Assembly: GCF_023231945.1 (NCBI RefSeq)
Contig: NZ_JAJLJH010000003.1
Location: 515,169-579,168, forward strand
Length of the DNA: 64,000 nucleotides
Reading direction: 5' to 3'
From: Scleromatobacter humisilvae
GTDB taxonomy: Bacteria > Pseudomonadota > Gammaproteobacteria > Burkholderiales > Burkholderiaceae_C
The position numbers and the translations under genes were made by a program. Numbering within the stretch: position 1 is the stretch's first letter; every line of letters begins with the position of its first letter. Below are positions 7,351-17,535 of the stretch, in pieces. The notes under the pieces were generated by a model. That model was not told the origin of the DNA and ran no database searches. It saw only the letters and a program-made list of their open reading frames with translations.

Positions 7351-9128
7351 TGGCGGAACGCAGGAAGCCGGTGGACGCGGTCATCGTCGGCTACGGCTGG
7401 ACGGGCGCCGTCATGGCCAAGACGCTGACGGACGCGGGCCTGTCGGTCGTCGCGCTGGAGCGCGGGCCGGCGCGCGACACTTCGCCCGACTTCGAGTTCC
7501 CGCGCATCGCGGACGAACTCAGGCACGGCGTGCGCGGCGAGCTGTGGCAGCCGCTCGCCAAGGAGACCGTCACCATCCGCCATGGTCCGAACGACGTGGC
7601 GGCGCCGTATCGCCGCTACGGCTCCTTCGTGCTCGGCAACGGCGTCGGTGGCGCCGGTGTCCACTGGAACGGGCAGTTATGGCGGGCATCGCCGGAGGAC
7701 CTGCGGCTGCGCAGCCACGTCGAGCAGCGCTACGGCAAGAAGTTCATTCCGCCCGAGATGACCATCCAGGACTATCCGGTCACCTTCGAGGAACTCGAGC
7801 CGCACTTCGACCATTTCGAGAAGGTCTGCGGGACGTCCGGCATCGCCGGCAACCTGCGCGGCACGCTGCGCGTCGGCGGCAATCCGTTCGAAGGGGCCCG
7901 CAGCGACGAGTTCCCGACGCCCGCGATGCCGGCGATCGAGAGCGCGCGCCGCTTCGAGAAGGCGGCGTCGGAGCTGGGCTACACGCCGTTCCCGGTGCCC
8001 GCCGCGAACAGCTCCGTCGCCTACACGAACCCGTACGGCGTGCGCATGGGCCCGTGCAACCTGTGCGGCTTCTGCGAGCGCTTCGGCTGCTACCTGTACT
8101 CGAAGGCCTCGCCGCAGACGTGCATCCTGCCCATCCTGCGCGATCGGCCCAACCTCGAGGTGCGGACCGACTCATACGTCACCCGGATCCTGCTCGACCC
8201 GTCGGGAACGCGGGCGACCGGCGTGCGCTACATCGACGCCAACGGCCGCGAGGTCGACCAGCCGGCCGATCTGGTCATGCTGTGCGCCTTCCAGATGCAC
8301 AACGTGCGGCTGCTGCTGCTGTCCGGGATCGGCAAGCCCTACGATCCGGCGACGGGCGAGGGCCTGGTCGGGAAGAACTACGCGTACCAGATGTGCGCGC
8401 TCTCCAGCGCCCACTTCGGCGAGGACGCGCAGATCAATCCCTTCATCGGCGCGGGCGGCGCCGGCCAGCGCGTGGTCGACGACTTCAACTCGGATCACTT
8501 CGACCATGCCAGGCACGGCTTCATCGGCGGCTCGCTGATCTTCTCGTCCGCGACGGGCGGCCGGCCGATCGCGCAGATGCTGCTGCCCTCCGGGACGCCG
8601 CACTGGGGCCCGGGCTGGAAAGATGCAGTGCGCAAGCACTATCGCCACTCGGCGCCGTACTCGACGCAGGGCTCGGTGATGTCCTACCGCGACAGCTACC
8701 TGTCGCTCGACCCGACCTACCGCGATTCGCACGGCCTGCCGCTGCTGCGCATCACCTTCGACTGGCACGACAACGAGTACCGGATGGCCGCGTTCAGCGC
8801 GCAGAAGATGGACGAGATCGTCGCGGCGATGAAGCCCGAGAGCCGCTCGCTGCTGGTGATGCGTCCCGGCAACCACTGGGACACCCGCATCTACCAGTCC
8901 ACGCACACGACCGGCGGCGCCATCATGGGGTCCAACCCGTCCAACAGCGTCGTCAATCGCTATTCGCAGAGCTGGCAGGTGCCCAACCTGTTCATCCACG
9001 GCGCCTCGGCCTTTCCGCAGAACATCGGCTACAACCCGACCGGGCTGCTGGCCGGGCTGGCGTACTTCTCGGCGCAGGAGCTTCGCGGGACGTATCTCAA
9101 GTCGCCGCAGGCGCTGGTGCGGGCATGA
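7350..9128 (+). CDS. GMC-family FAD dehydrogenase, large subunit (gluconate/polyol dehydrogenase type)
   Basis: 592 residues. The FAD-binding Rossmann motif is at the N-terminus (DAVIVGYGWTGAVMAKTL...ALERG). The GMC C-terminal domain has STHTTGGAIMG and FIHGASAFPQNIGYNPTGL, which holds the His and Asn that abstract the substrate proton. A Cys-rich stretch GPCNLCGFCERFGCYLYSK (about 230-250) is typical of the membrane-bound gluconate/sorbitol dehydrogenase flavoproteins and may hold an FeS cluster. It has no signal of its own, so it presumably rides out with the Tat-signalled small subunit. With the next gene (three-heme cytochrome c) it forms the classic periplasmic dehydrogenase that oxidises sugars, polyols or alcohols and reduces ubiquinone. 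The specific substrate cannot be read from sequence. Confidence 0.93.
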   Translation: MAERRKPVDAVIVGYGWTGAVMAKTLTDAGLSVVALERGPARDTSPDFEFPRIADELRHGVRGELWQPLAKETVTIRHGPNDVAAPYRRYGSFVLGNGVGGAGVHWNGQLWRASPEDLRLRSHVEQRYGKKFIPPEMTIQDYPVTFEELEPHFDHFEKVCGTSGIAGNLRGTLRVGGNPFEGARSDEFPTPAMPAIESARRFEKAASELGYTPFPVPAANSSVAYTNPYGVRMGPCNLCGFCERFGCYLYSKASPQTCILPILRDRPNLEVRTDSYVTRILLDPSGTRATGVRYIDANGREVDQPADLVMLCAFQMHNVRLLLLSGIGKPYDPATGEGLVGKNYAYQMCALSSAHFGEDAQINPFIGAGGAGQRVVDDFNSDHFDHARHGFIGGSLIFSSATGGRPIAQMLLPSGTPHWGPGWKDAVRKHYRHSAPYSTQGSVMSYRDSYLSLDPTYRDSHGLPLLRITFDWHDNEYRMAAFSAQKMDEIVAAMKPESRSLLVMRPGNHWDTRIYQSTHTTGGAIMGSNPSNSVVNRYSQSWQVPNLFIHGASAFPQNIGYNPTGLLAGLAYFSAQELRGTYLKSPQALVRA

Positions 9129-9189
9129 GCGCACGCACGGCCGCTCCGGACGGAGCTCGCACCGCAGGCCGCAGGCCGGAGGTTTCCTC

Positions 9190-10518
9190 ATGAAGGCGGC
9201 GCGCTGGGGAGTCATCGTCGCGGCCCTAGCGGTCGCGCTGGGACTGGTCGTGATCGTCGCGGCCTGGGGCGACTACGCGGTCGGCGAACCGCCCATGCCC
9301 GAACCGCAGGCGAGCTCCGAGATGATGGCGCGCGGCGCCTACCTGGCCTCGATGGGCGACTGCGCGGCCTGCCACAGCGTGCCCGGCCAGCCGGCGTTCT
9401 CGGGCGGGCTGCGGATGGCCATCCCGATCGGGGCGATCTACACCACCAACATCACGCCGGACCGGCAATACGGCATCGGCAGCCTCACCCTGGCCGACTT
9501 CGACCGCGCGCTGCGCTTCGGCGTCGCCGAAGGGCACACGCTCTATCCGGCGATGCCGTTCACGTCGTACGCCAACACGCGGCCGGAGGACGTCAAGGCG
9601 CTCTACGTCTACTTCAAGTACGCCGTCGCGCCAGCGGCCGTCCCGAACCGGCGCAACGACATCGTGTTCCCGCTGTCCATGCGCTGGCCGTTGACCTACT
9701 GGCGCTGGATGTTCGCGCCGCCGCCGCGCCACGTCGTCGTCGCGGCCGATCTCGACCCGGCCATCGCACGCGGCGCGTACTTCGTCGACGGCCTGGGCCA
9801 CTGCGGCGAGTGCCATACGCCGCGCGCGCTCACCATGCAGATGAAGGCCACCAATGCGTCCGACGGCAGCGACTATCTCTCGGGCGCGGTGATCGAGGGC
9901 TACTTCGCGCCCAGCCTGCGCTCCGGCGGCAAGGGCACGCTGGTGGACTGGAGCGCGGACGACATCGCCGGGTTCCTGCGCACCGGCACCAACCCGCGCG
10001 GCACGGCCTTCGGCTCGATGACGGACGTCATCGTGCACAGCACCCGGCACATGACGCCCGACGACGCCGCCGACACGGCGAAGTACCTGAAGGCGCTCGC
10101 CGATCCCGCCGCGACGCAGGTCCGCTTCGCCTACGACCAGGCCACGGAGGCCGCGCTGCACGGCGGCGCCGACCAGGCGCGCGGCGCTGCCCTCTACCTG
10201 GACAACTGCGCCGCCTGCCATCGCCCCGACGGCAAGGGCTATGACCGGGTGTTCCCGCCGCTCGCCGGCAACCCCGTCGTGACGGCGGCCAATCCCGACT
10301 CGGTCGTCTCCATCGTGCTGAAGGGCGCCGAGTCGCCGCGCACCGACTCGACGCCCGCGCAGTTCGCGATGCCCTCGTTCGCATGGCGCCTGTCGGACGA
10401 GCAGGTGGCCGACGTGGCGAGCTTCGTGCGCGGCAGCTGGGGCAACGGCGCCGGCCCGGTCGATGCCGCGACGGTGAAGCCGCTGCGGCCGCCCGCGCGG
10501 CGCGATGCCGCGAACTGA
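9190..10518 (+). CDS. Three-heme cytochrome c, membrane-anchored dehydrogenase subunit
   Basis: 442 residues with an N-terminal hydrophobic segment (8-26) that exports and/or anchors it. Three CXXCH heme sites are present: CAACH (Cys58), CGECH (Cys205) and CAACH (Cys340), each with a distal Met candidate. The length and heme spacing match the cytochrome subunits of gluconate, sorbitol and alcohol dehydrogenases, which pass electrons from the flavin to ubiquinone at the periplasmic face. It follows the GMC gene by 61 bp. It is paralogous to the cytochrome at 11524-12861, which serves the molybdenum enzyme, so the two neighbouring divergent dehydrogenases use the same type of electron exit. Confidence 0.94.
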   Translation: MKAARWGVIVAALAVALGLVVIVAAWGDYAVGEPPMPEPQASSEMMARGAYLASMGDCAACHSVPGQPAFSGGLRMAIPIGAIYTTNITPDRQYGIGSLTLADFDRALRFGVAEGHTLYPAMPFTSYANTRPEDVKALYVYFKYAVAPAAVPNRRNDIVFPLSMRWPLTYWRWMFAPPPRHVVVAADLDPAIARGAYFVDGLGHCGECHTPRALTMQMKATNASDGSDYLSGAVIEGYFAPSLRSGGKGTLVDWSADDIAGFLRTGTNPRGTAFGSMTDVIVHSTRHMTPDDAADTAKYLKALADPAATQVRFAYDQATEAALHGGADQARGAALYLDNCAACHRPDGKGYDRVFPPLAGNPVVTAANPDSVVSIVLKGAESPRTDSTPAQFAMPSFAWRLSDEQVADVASFVRGSWGNGAGPVDAATVKPLRPPARRDAAN

Positions 10519-10537
10519 TCGCCGGGAGACCCGCGCC

Positions 10538-11449
10538 ATGCCGCCGTCAGCCACCGGTGCGATCGCGCCCGCCGCGCCCGCGTCGCGCGTGCGGCAGTAC
10601 TACGCGCTGACCAAGCCGCGCGTGGTGCAGCTCATCGTCTTCTGCGCCATGATCGGCATGCTGATGGCCGAGCCCTCGCTGCCGGACTGGCGGCGATTCG
10701 CCGCGGCCTCGGCGGGCATCTGGCTCGTCGCCGCCGCGGCCGCCGCGTTCAACTGCCTCGTCGAACGGCATGTCGATGCCCGGATGCAGCGGACCGCCTG
10801 GCGGCCCACCGCGCGCGGCGAACTCGCCCCACGCGAGGCGCTCGCGTTCTCCGCGCTGCTGTGCGCGGCGGGCTGCGCGCTGTTGTGCGGCGAGGTCAAT
10901 GCGCTGACGATGTGGCTGACGCTGGCGACCTTCGTGGGCTATGCCGTCGTCTACACGATCGTTCTCAAGCCGAGGACGCCGCAGAACATCGTGATCGGCG
11001 GCGCATCCGGCGCGATGCCTCCGCTGCTCGGATGGGCGGCGATGCGCGACGACATCGCCGTGCCGGCCGTGCTCATGTGGCTGATCATCTTCCTGTGGAC
11101 GCCGCCGCACTTCTGGTCGCTCGCGCTCTATCGCATCGACGACTATCGCCGCGCGGGCATCCCGATGCTGCCCGTCACGCACGGGGCGGCGAGTACCCGG
11201 CGCCACATCTTCGTGTACACGCTGCTGCTGTTCGTCTCGACGTTGTTGCCGGCGGCCGCCGGCATGTCGGGGACGATCTACCTGGCCGTCGCCCTCGGGC
11301 TCGGAATCTCATTCATCCTCAGGAGCTGGACGCTGCTGCGCCGCTACACGGACGCGCTGTCGCGTCGCACGTTCCGCTTCTCCATCGTCTATCTGGCGCT
11401 GCTGTTCCTCGGCCTGCTGGTGGATCACTACGCATCGGCCTGGCATTGA
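10538..11449 (+). CDS. cyoE: Protoheme IX farnesyltransferase (heme O synthase)
   Basis: 303 residues, UbiA-type prenyltransferase with about eight or nine membrane helices. The first Asp-rich motif reads [15 protein letters not shown], the form seen in beta-proteobacterial CtaB/CyoE. The second is [15 protein letters not shown], and [11 protein letters not shown] is the other family signature. It makes heme O from heme B for the bo3 quinol oxidase whose four subunit genes lie at 25683-29595. Here it is the last gene of the dehydrogenase operon, 19 bp after the cytochrome c gene, not beside cyoABCD. The start at 10538 has GGGAG about 10 nt upstream; an in-frame ATG at 10505 inside the previous gene is possible. 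Some bacteria also need it as the first step to heme A. Confidence 0.93.
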   Translation: MPPSATGAIAPAAPASRVRQYYALTKPRVVQLIVFCAMIGMLMAEPSLPDWRRFAAASAGIWLVAAAAAAFNCLVERHVDARMQRTAWRPTARGELAPREALAFSALLCAAGCALLCGEVNALTMWLTLATFVGYAVVYTIVLKPRTPQNIVIGGASGAMPPLLGWAAMRDDIAVPAVLMWLIIFLWTPPHFWSLALYRIDDYRRAGIPMLPVTHGAASTRRHIFVYTLLLFVSTLLPAAAGMSGTIYLAVALGLGISFILRSWTLLRRYTDALSRRTFRFSIVYLALLFLGLLVDHYASAWH

Positions 11450-11523
11450 ACGGCAGGGTCTCGGACTTTGGCGATCATGGCGCCGTCGATGCGCACGACC
11501 AAGCCCGTCATGCCGGCTTCCCT

Positions 11524-12861
11524 TCAATCGGCGCGCAGCTTCTCGACGTCCCTTCCCGTCACACGGGACGGCGCCGCGCCGAAGCGTTCGGTGACGTAGT
11601 TGGCGACTTCGGCGACCTCGGCATCGGAGAGCGACCCGGCGAAGCCGGGCATGGCGGGGCGGTCCGAGCCCGCGTCCGTCGAACCGGCCAGCACCACCTT
11701 GACGACGTTCATCGCCGACGGATCATTGACGGCACGCTTGCCCGTCAGCGTGGCCTGCGTCACGAGGGCGCCGGCGCCGTTCCAGGCGTGGCAGCTCGCG
11801 CAGGCGCCTTCGAAGATGCGCTTGCCGATCGGATGATCCGGGGCGCCCGCCTGGGCGGATTCGGAGGCCGGACCGGCGGCCTTCGGCAACGTCGCGTCGC
11901 GGATCGCCGACACGGTGCGCAGGTACGCGACCATGGCCTGGATGTCGGAGGGCGCCAGGCGGCTCAGGCTGAGCTCGACGGCCTCGGCCATCGGGCCCGA
12001 CGCGATGCCCGCGGCCGATCCATGCGGAGACGAAAGATAGCCTGCCAGTTGATCGGCGGTCCAGGCACCGATGCCGGTGTCCGGATCGGCGGTGATGTTG
12101 TACGCGTTCCATCCTTCGGCCTGGCCGCCCGCGAACTTCCTGCGCGTGTCCATCGCGAACGCGATGTTGCGCGGCGTGTGGCATTCGCCGCAGTGCGCCG
12201 CGGCCTCGACGAGGTAGGCGCCGCGGTTCCATTGCGCGGATTGCCGTGCCACGGGCTCGAAGCGAGAGCCGGGCACGAACATCGCCGACCAGAACGCCAT
12301 CGTCCAGCGCTGGTTGAAGGGGAACGCGAACGTGTTGGGGCGCGCCTCGCGATGCACGGGGGCCAGCGAGAACAGGTAGGCCTTGATCGCGAGGACGTCG
12401 TCGTCGGTCAACAACGCGTAGGAGCCGTACGGGAACGCCGGATAGAGCCGCTGGCCGTCGCGGCCGATGCCGCGGTGGACGGCGCGCAGGAAGTCGGCGT
12501 CGCTCCAGGCGCCGATGCCCGTCGCCTTGTCCGGCGTGATGTTGGGCGTGTAGAGCGTGCCGAACGGCAGCGTGAAGGCGCGGCCGCCGGCGAACGCGGT
12601 GCCGCCCGGGACGGTGTGGCAGGCCTTGCAGTCCGCGGCGAGCGCGAGGTATTCGCCCTTCTGCACGAGGCTTGCGCCCGCGAGTTCGCGCGGCATGCCC
12701 GTGGGCGGCGCGCCGCCGTAGCTCGCCAGCGGAATCGGCGGCTCGCCCGCGATGAAGTCGGTGGCGCCGGGCGCCAGCGCGAGCCACCCGGCCAAGCCGG
12801 CTCCGCCCACGAACAGCACGAGCAGGATCAGCAGCACGGCGCGGACGAGGCGGCTCTTCAT
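11524..12861 (-). CDS. Three-heme cytochrome c subunit of the molybdenum dehydrogenase
   Basis: 445 residues. A hydrophobic N-terminus (7-30) is followed by three CXXCH sites: CKACH (Cys78), CGECH and CASCH. It has the same architecture as the cytochrome at 9190-10518. Its ATG overlaps the stop of the molybdenum subunit (ATGA at 12858-12861), so it is the third gene of a coupled FeS / Mo / cytochrome operon. In acetic acid bacteria the membrane aldehyde dehydrogenase has exactly this composition (large Mo subunit, small [2Fe-2S] subunit, cytochrome c subunit) and delivers electrons to ubiquinone. The gene ends 74 bp from cyoE, convergently. Confidence 0.93.
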   Translation of the reverse strand: MKSRLVRAVLLILLVLFVGGAGLAGWLALAPGATDFIAGEPPIPLASYGGAPPTGMPRELAGASLVQKGEYLALAADCKACHTVPGGTAFAGGRAFTLPFGTLYTPNITPDKATGIGAWSDADFLRAVHRGIGRDGQRLYPAFPYGSYALLTDDDVLAIKAYLFSLAPVHREARPNTFAFPFNQRWTMAFWSAMFVPGSRFEPVARQSAQWNRGAYLVEAAAHCGECHTPRNIAFAMDTRRKFAGGQAEGWNAYNITADPDTGIGAWTADQLAGYLSSPHGSAAGIASGPMAEAVELSLSRLAPSDIQAMVAYLRTVSAIRDATLPKAAGPASESAQAGAPDHPIGKRIFEGACASCHAWNGAGALVTQATLTGKRAVNDPSAMNVVKVVLAGSTDAGSDRPAMPGFAGSLSDAEVAEVANYVTERFGAAPSRVTGRDVEKLRAD

Positions 12862-15038
12862 GACGACTTGCGCGCCTGCTGGCTGCGGTCGATCGGCATG
12901 CGGGTCGGCTGGATGCCCGTCGCCGCGAAGACGGCGTTGGCGATCGCCGGCTGCACGACCACCGTGCCGGGTTCGCCGATGCCGCCGGGCTTGTCGGTGC
13001 TGGGCACCAGGTGCGTCTCGATGGCCGGGATGTCGTCGATGCGCGGCAGCCGGAAGTCGTGGAAGTTGCTCTGCTGGACGCGGCCGTCGGCCACGGTGAT
13101 CGCGTCGTAGAGGATGGTGCCGAGTCCGAAGATCGTGCCGCCCTGGATCTGCGCGACCACCGTGTCGGGATTGACGACCACGCCCACGTCGGCCGCGCAC
13201 ACGATGCGGCGCACGCGCACGTCGCCGTCGTCCGCGACGGCCACTTCGACGACCGCCGCCAGGAAGCTGCCGAAGCCGGCGAGCAGGGCGATGCCCTGGC
13301 CGACGCGCTGGTCGTTGCCGGGCGCCTTCGCGGGCGTGCCCCAGCCGGCCTTGGCCGCCGCGAGATCCAGCACGCGCAGCGCGCGCGGATTGCCTTGCAG
13401 CATGTTGCGGCGGAACGCGAGCGGATCGACCTGGTTGCGGCGCGCCAGCAGGTCGAGGAAGCATTCGGCCGAGAACACGCTGCTGTTCGGTCCGACGCCG
13501 CGCCAGAACCCCACGGTCACGACAGGCGTCTCGTGGCGCACGTATTCCACGAGCACATTCGCGAAGTCGTACGGCGGCTTGACGGCGCCTTCGATCGCGT
13601 CCGGATCGATGCCGTCCTTGAAGCCGGGCGGCAGCCAGCGCGCGAGGATGGACGGCCCCGTCACGCGGTGGTGCCAGGCCGTCACGCGCCCGCCCTCGAC
13701 GACGGCGCGCAGCCGGTCGTGGTACATCGGGCGATAGACGTCCTGGCGGATGTCCTCCTCGCGCGTCCACACGACCTTCACCGGCCCGTCGACGTGCTGC
13801 GCGATGCGCGTCGCCTTGATGACGCCGTCGACCTCGAGGCGGCGGCCGAATCCGCCGCCGATCAGGTGGTTGTGGATCGTCACCTGCGCGGGCTGCAGCC
13901 CCAGCACGCTGGCGGCCCCGGCCTGGGCGAAGCCCGGCGCCTGCGTGCCGACCCAGATCTCGCAGGCGCCCGGCGTGGCGTGCACCGTGCAGTTCATCGG
14001 CTCCATCGCGGCGTGGGCCAGGAACGGCAACTCGTAGGCGGCCTCGACGACGTCGCCGCGCGCCAGCCTGGCCGCGGCGTCCCCCGTCTTCTGCGCCGTC
14101 ACGCCCGGGCCGCGGGACGCCTCTTCCAGGCCGGCCCACAGCTGCGCCTGGCTCGCGTGCACATCGCCGCCGCCGTCCCACTCGACGTGCAGCGCCGCCA
14201 GCCCCTGCCTGGCCGCCCACATGTCGTCGCCGACCACCGCCGCGATGTCGTCGAGCAGCACCACCTGGCGCACGCCGCGCACCTTGAGCGCGGCCGCCGA
14301 GTCGGCCTTGCGGAGCTTGCCGCCGATGACGGGCGAGGCGCTGAGCGTCGCGACCCTCATGCCGGGCAGCATCACGTCGATGCCGAAACGGGCCGTGCCG
14401 TCGACCTTGCCGGGCGCGTCCAGGCGCTTGACGGCGTGGCCGATCAGCTTGAAGTCCCTGGCATCCTTCAGCGCCACCGTGGAGGGCGCCGGCTGGCGCG
14501 CGGCGTCCGCGGCCAGCGCGCCGTAGCGGGCCGAGCGGCCGCTGGCGGGATGCGCGACGGCGCCGTCGGCCGTCTGCAACGTCGACGCGTCGACGCGCCA
14601 CCGCTGCGCCGCGGCCTGGACGAGCATCGCGCGCGCCGTCGCGCCCGCCTGGCGGATCGGGACGAACCAGACCATCGTCGTCGTGGAGCCGCCCGTGGCC
14701 TGGATGCCCAGCGCGGGATTGACGTACTTCGGATCGGGCGGCGCAGGCTGCAGCGACACCGCGCCGAGCGGGACATCGAGCTCCTCGGCCAGCATCGCGG
14801 CCAGCGAGGTGTAGGCCCCCTGGCCCATCTCGACCGCGGGCATGACCAGCGTGACCTTGTCGTCGGCCGAGATCGCGACGAACGCGTTCGGGGCGAACGT
14901 GGACGTGGCGGCCCGCGCGCCCGGCAGGCCTGACAGCGGGATGCCGACCACCAGTTGCGCGCCGATCGCCGAGGCCGCACGCAGCAGCGCGCGCCGCGAC
15001 ATCCGCGGCGTGGCCAGTTCAGGCGCCTCTTGCGGCAT
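12858..15038 (-). CDS. Molybdopterin-binding large subunit, aldehyde dehydrogenase / isoquinoline 1-oxidoreductase beta family
   Basis: 726 residues. The N-terminal [22 protein letters not shown] resembles a Tat signal, so it is likely periplasmic. The domain organisation is that of IorB-type xanthine-oxidase-family proteins. Recognisable blocks are [20 protein letters not shown] (repeat of the Mo-cofactor domain), [64 protein letters not shown] and the C-terminal [11 protein letters not shown] with the likely catalytic Glu (GEPG). Substrates of the family include aldehydes, isoquinoline and nicotinate. With an adjacent cytochrome c subunit an aldehyde is most likely, but this is inference. 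It overlaps the FeS subunit gene by 20 bp and the cytochrome gene by 4 bp. Confidence 0.9.
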   Translation of the reverse strand: MPQEAPELATPRMSRRALLRAASAIGAQLVVGIPLSGLPGARAATSTFAPNAFVAISADDKVTLVMPAVEMGQGAYTSLAAMLAEELDVPLGAVSLQPAPPDPKYVNPALGIQATGGSTTTMVWFVPIRQAGATARAMLVQAAAQRWRVDASTLQTADGAVAHPASGRSARYGALAADAARQPAPSTVALKDARDFKLIGHAVKRLDAPGKVDGTARFGIDVMLPGMRVATLSASPVIGGKLRKADSAAALKVRGVRQVVLLDDIAAVVGDDMWAARQGLAALHVEWDGGGDVHASQAQLWAGLEEASRGPGVTAQKTGDAAARLARGDVVEAAYELPFLAHAAMEPMNCTVHATPGACEIWVGTQAPGFAQAGAASVLGLQPAQVTIHNHLIGGGFGRRLEVDGVIKATRIAQHVDGPVKVVWTREEDIRQDVYRPMYHDRLRAVVEGGRVTAWHHRVTGPSILARWLPPGFKDGIDPDAIEGAVKPPYDFANVLVEYVRHETPVVTVGFWRGVGPNSSVFSAECFLDLLARRNQVDPLAFRRNMLQGNPRALRVLDLAAAKAGWGTPAKAPGNDQRVGQGIALLAGFGSFLAAVVEVAVADDGDVRVRRIVCAADVGVVVNPDTVVAQIQGGTIFGLGTILYDAITVADGRVQQSNFHDFRLPRIDDIPAIETHLVPSTDKPGGIGEPGTVVVQPAIANAVFAATGIQPTRMPIDRSQQARKSS

Positions 15039-15474
15039 GCTTGATGCCCTCGCGGATCCGCACGTACGTGCCGCAGCGGCACAGGTTGCCCGCCATGGCG
15101 GCGTCGATGTCGGCGTCGCTCGGCGAAGGACTGTGCGACAGCAGCGCCGCCGCCGACATGACCTGGCCCGGCTGGCAGTAGCCGCACTGCACGACCTCGA
15201 GGTCCAGCCAGGCCTGCTGGATGCTCCGGCCCTGCGGCGTCTCGCCGACCGCCTCGATGGTCGTCACCTGGCGGGCGCCGATGACGCCGATCGGCAACTG
15301 GCACGAGCGCACGGCGGCGCCGTCGAGATGGACGGTGCAGGCGCCGCACTGGGCGATCCCGCAGCCGAACTTCGTGCCGGTGAGGCCCAGGACGTCGCGC
15401 AACGCCCACAGCAGCGGCATCTCCGCCGGCGCGTCGAGGCTGCGCTCGCTGCCGTTGACGTGGAGCGTGATCAT
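15019..15474 (-). CDS. [2Fe-2S] small subunit of the molybdenum dehydrogenase
   Basis: 151 residues. The plant-type ferredoxin cluster is bound by [15 protein letters not shown] plus the later Cys in RSCQLP. The second, alpha-helical [2Fe-2S] cluster is bound by CGYCQPGQ and CRCGTY. This two-cluster layout is the small subunit of xanthine-oxidase-family enzymes (IorA / aldehyde dehydrogenase small subunit). The ATG at 15474 is preceded by AAGGAGGG at optimal distance, so this start is preferred over the much longer open frame reaching 15891. First gene of the operon; promoter site C1 lies 218 nt upstream. Confidence 0.95.
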   Translation of the reverse strand: MITLHVNGSERSLDAPAEMPLLWALRDVLGLTGTKFGCGIAQCGACTVHLDGAAVRSCQLPIGVIGARQVTTIEAVGETPQGRSIQQAWLDLEVVQCGYCQPGQVMSAAALLSHSPSPSDADIDAAMAGNLCRCGTYVRIREGIKHAARGA

Positions 15475-15692
15475 GGGGTCGCCCTCCTTGCCGCGGGACG
15501 CGCCGGCCCGGGCGTCGCTGCCGCGCCTGGCAGGCGCGATCGGCAGATCGATCCAGGCGTATCCGGGTCGGCAGGGATCTGCCATCCCGCAACGACCAGC
15601 AGCAGCGTCGACGACAGCAGGACGAGCAGCGAGTTCCGGTCGAGGCGTTGCACGAAGGTCTCCGGGCGACGGTGTCGCCATGCAAGCGAACG

Positions 15693-15738
15693 AGTCTCGA
15701 CGCCTCGCGCCGCGCCAGGCATCCCCCGGGCGGGGCAC
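15693..15738 (-). promoter_or_regulatory. Class II-type promoter, site C1 (drives FeS/Mo/cytochrome operon)
   Basis: On the minus strand the 20-mer GTGCCCCGCCCGGGGGATGC (15738 to 15719) is followed after exactly 20 nt by GAGACT (15698 to 15693), the same hexamer as B1. The first gene starts 218 nt downstream, the longest leader in the set. Confidence 0.65.
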
Positions 15739-15768
15739 CGCCGGCGCGGAGGTCGGCAGGCTGACGCC

Positions 15769-15814
15769 GTGCCCCATGCGGGGGATGCTGCGCGCCATCG
15801 CGCCGCCGGATAGT
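15769..15814 (+). promoter_or_regulatory. Class II-type promoter, site C2 (drives ADC-like/poxB operon)
   Basis: The 20-mer GTGCCCCATGCGGGGGATGC (15769-15788), identical to site A, is followed after exactly 20 nt by GATAGT (15809-15814). The start codon at 15890 is 75 nt further. Confidence 0.72.
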
Positions 15815-15889
15815 GCGGCCTTGGCATGCGCCGTCGCACGTCGTCCCCCGCCAGCCGGGCGGCGATCCATCACTGCCGGAGAAACGAAC

Positions 15890-16705
15890 ATGTTGAAGGG
15901 CTACACCGTCCCGCTGTCGCCGCTGGGCAAGGCCAACCTGGTGGCGGCGCCGCCCTGGCACTACTCGGGCGACGTCATCGCGCTCGAGTACTGGGCCGAT
16001 CCGGCCGCCGCCAATGCGACGCTGCCGCCGGGCCTGTCGCCCGACCCGAAGTCGGCCGGCCACGTCCTGGCGCTTTTCGTCGACTGGCAGTTCACGGCGC
16101 AGGACGACGAGTACCTCGATCCGGCGCGCTACCAGTACCGCGAGTTCTACTTCCTGGTCGATGCCGTCTACAAGGACCAGCCGGTCGCGTGGACGCCCTA
16201 CATGTACGTCGACAACGACTCCGCGATGGCGCGGGGGCACGCGCAGGGCTATCCGAAGCGGCTCGGCACCGTGTTCCAGACGCGCAGCCACGCGGCGCCG
16301 AGCGCCGCCGCCGCGCCGATCGCAAGCGGCACGAAGTTCGGCGCCAGCCTGTCCGTGCACGGGCAGCGGCTCGCCGAGGGCCGGCTCACGCTGAAGGAGG
16401 CGGTCGCCAGGCCACCTTCCGCGCTGCTGCGGCCGACCGTCAACCGCCGCTGGTTCCCGCGGCTGACGGCGGGCCGCCATGACGACCCCGCGGTCAACGA
16501 ACTGGTGATGGCCGTCACGGACGACCTGCAGGCCGTGGGCACCTGGACGGGCGAGGCCGAGCTGAAGCTGCCCGAGGCGCGCGGCGAGGAACTGCACGCG
16601 CTCGCGCCGGTGCGCATGGGGCCGGGGTATCGCTTCTCGATGTCGTGCTCCATCAGCGACCTGAAGGTCCTCGAGGACTTCGCATCGAGCGCCCGCAAGG
16701 GCTGA
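15890..16705 (+). CDS. Acetoacetate decarboxylase-like protein 1
   Basis: 271 residues of the acetoacetate decarboxylase (ADC) superfamily. The Schiff-base lysine is recognisable as Lys123 in AQGYPKRLG, and a Glu is kept in YQYREFY. The arginine and first glutamate that authentic ADC uses in its active site (both present in the adc product at 42872-43636) are not found: the N-terminal block reads [15 protein letters not shown] different reaction on a 2- or 3-oxo acid is therefore likely; some superfamily members are aldolase-dehydratases. GGAG lies about 12 nt before the ATG. It heads an operon with its tandem paralogue and poxB, driven by promoter C2. Confidence 0.8.
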   Translation: MLKGYTVPLSPLGKANLVAAPPWHYSGDVIALEYWADPAAANATLPPGLSPDPKSAGHVLALFVDWQFTAQDDEYLDPARYQYREFYFLVDAVYKDQPVAWTPYMYVDNDSAMARGHAQGYPKRLGTVFQTRSHAAPSAAAAPIASGTKFGASLSVHGQRLAEGRLTLKEAVARPPSALLRPTVNRRWFPRLTAGRHDDPAVNELVMAVTDDLQAVGTWTGEAELKLPEARGEELHALAPVRMGPGYRFSMSCSISDLKVLEDFASSARKG

Positions 16706-16734
16706 ACCGCCGCCGCATCACGAGGAGAACCGAC

Positions 16735-17520
16735 ATGCTCAAGGGCTACTTCACCCCCCGCACGCCGCTGGGCCTCGCTTCGGCGGCGCCGCCGCCGCCG
16801 TGGCACTACTCCAGCGACATCATCGGCGTCGAGTACCAGGCCGACCCGAAGGCCACCGAAGCGCTGCTGCCGCCCGGCCTGTCGCCCGATCCGAAGACCA
16901 ACGGACACGCCGCGCTGCTGTTCCTCGACTGGCAGTTCACCGCCCAGAACGACGAGCTGCTGGACCCGGCGCGCTACCAGTACCGCGAGGCCTTCGTGCT
17001 GATCGACGCGGTCTGGAAGGACACGCCCGTCATGTTCTGCCCCTTCATCTACGTGGACAACGACGCGGCGTTCGCGCGCGGCTGGGCGCAGGGCTTCCCG
17101 AAGCGCATCGGCAGCGTCTTCCAGACCCGCACGTTCGCCGCGGCCAGCGCGGCCGGCGGCCCGCTCGCGCGCGGCAGGCGCCTGGCGGGCAGCGTCTCCG
17201 CGCACGGCGCGCGCCTGGCCGAGGCGCGCATCGAGCTCGAGGCGCCGGAGCCCGACGTCACGAAGATCTTCAACCGCCCCACGGTCAACGTGCGCTGGTT
17301 CCCGCGGCTGGCGGCCGGCCAGCACGACAAGCCCGCCGTCAACGAGCTGGCGATGTCGATCACCGACAACCTGCGCATCGTGGAGATGTGGACGGGCAAG
17401 GGCGAGATCAGCATGCCCGAAGTGGCCGGCGAGGAGATGCACATGCTCGCGCCGGTGCGCACGGGGCTGGGCTTCCGCTGCTCGATGTCGTACTCCGTCA
17501 CCGACCTGCGAATCCTGTAG
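16735..17520 (+). CDS. Acetoacetate decarboxylase-like protein 2 (tandem paralogue)
   Basis: 261 residues, clearly related to the preceding protein throughout: MLKGY start, [59 protein letters not shown] with Lys123, RPTVNVRWFPRL. It shares the loss of the ADC active-site arginine and of one glutamate. AGGAG precedes the ATG by 7 nt, and the gap to the upstream gene is 29 bp. Two such genes in a row may form a hetero-oligomer or act on different substrates; sequence does not tell. It is followed by poxB after 15 bp. Confidence 0.8.
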   Translation: MLKGYFTPRTPLGLASAAPPPPWHYSSDIIGVEYQADPKATEALLPPGLSPDPKTNGHAALLFLDWQFTAQNDELLDPARYQYREAFVLIDAVWKDTPVMFCPFIYVDNDAAFARGWAQGFPKRIGSVFQTRTFAAASAAGGPLARGRRLAGSVSAHGARLAEARIELEAPEPDVTKIFNRPTVNVRWFPRLAAGQHDKPAVNELAMSITDNLRIVEMWTGKGEISMPEVAGEEMHMLAPVRTGLGFRCSMSYSVTDLRIL

Positions 17521-17535
17521 CCGGAGGATCTCATC

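Larger units (their letters stand above)
15475..15889. other. 415-bp divergent intergenic region
   Basis: No credible gene. It holds two back-to-back class II-type promoters, C1 (15693-15738, minus) and C2 (15769-15814, plus), whose 20-mers are separated by 30 nt. The C1 transcript would have a long leader of about 210 nt before the FeS-subunit gene. I found no second promoter or structured element in that leader that I could defend. Confidence 0.7.
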
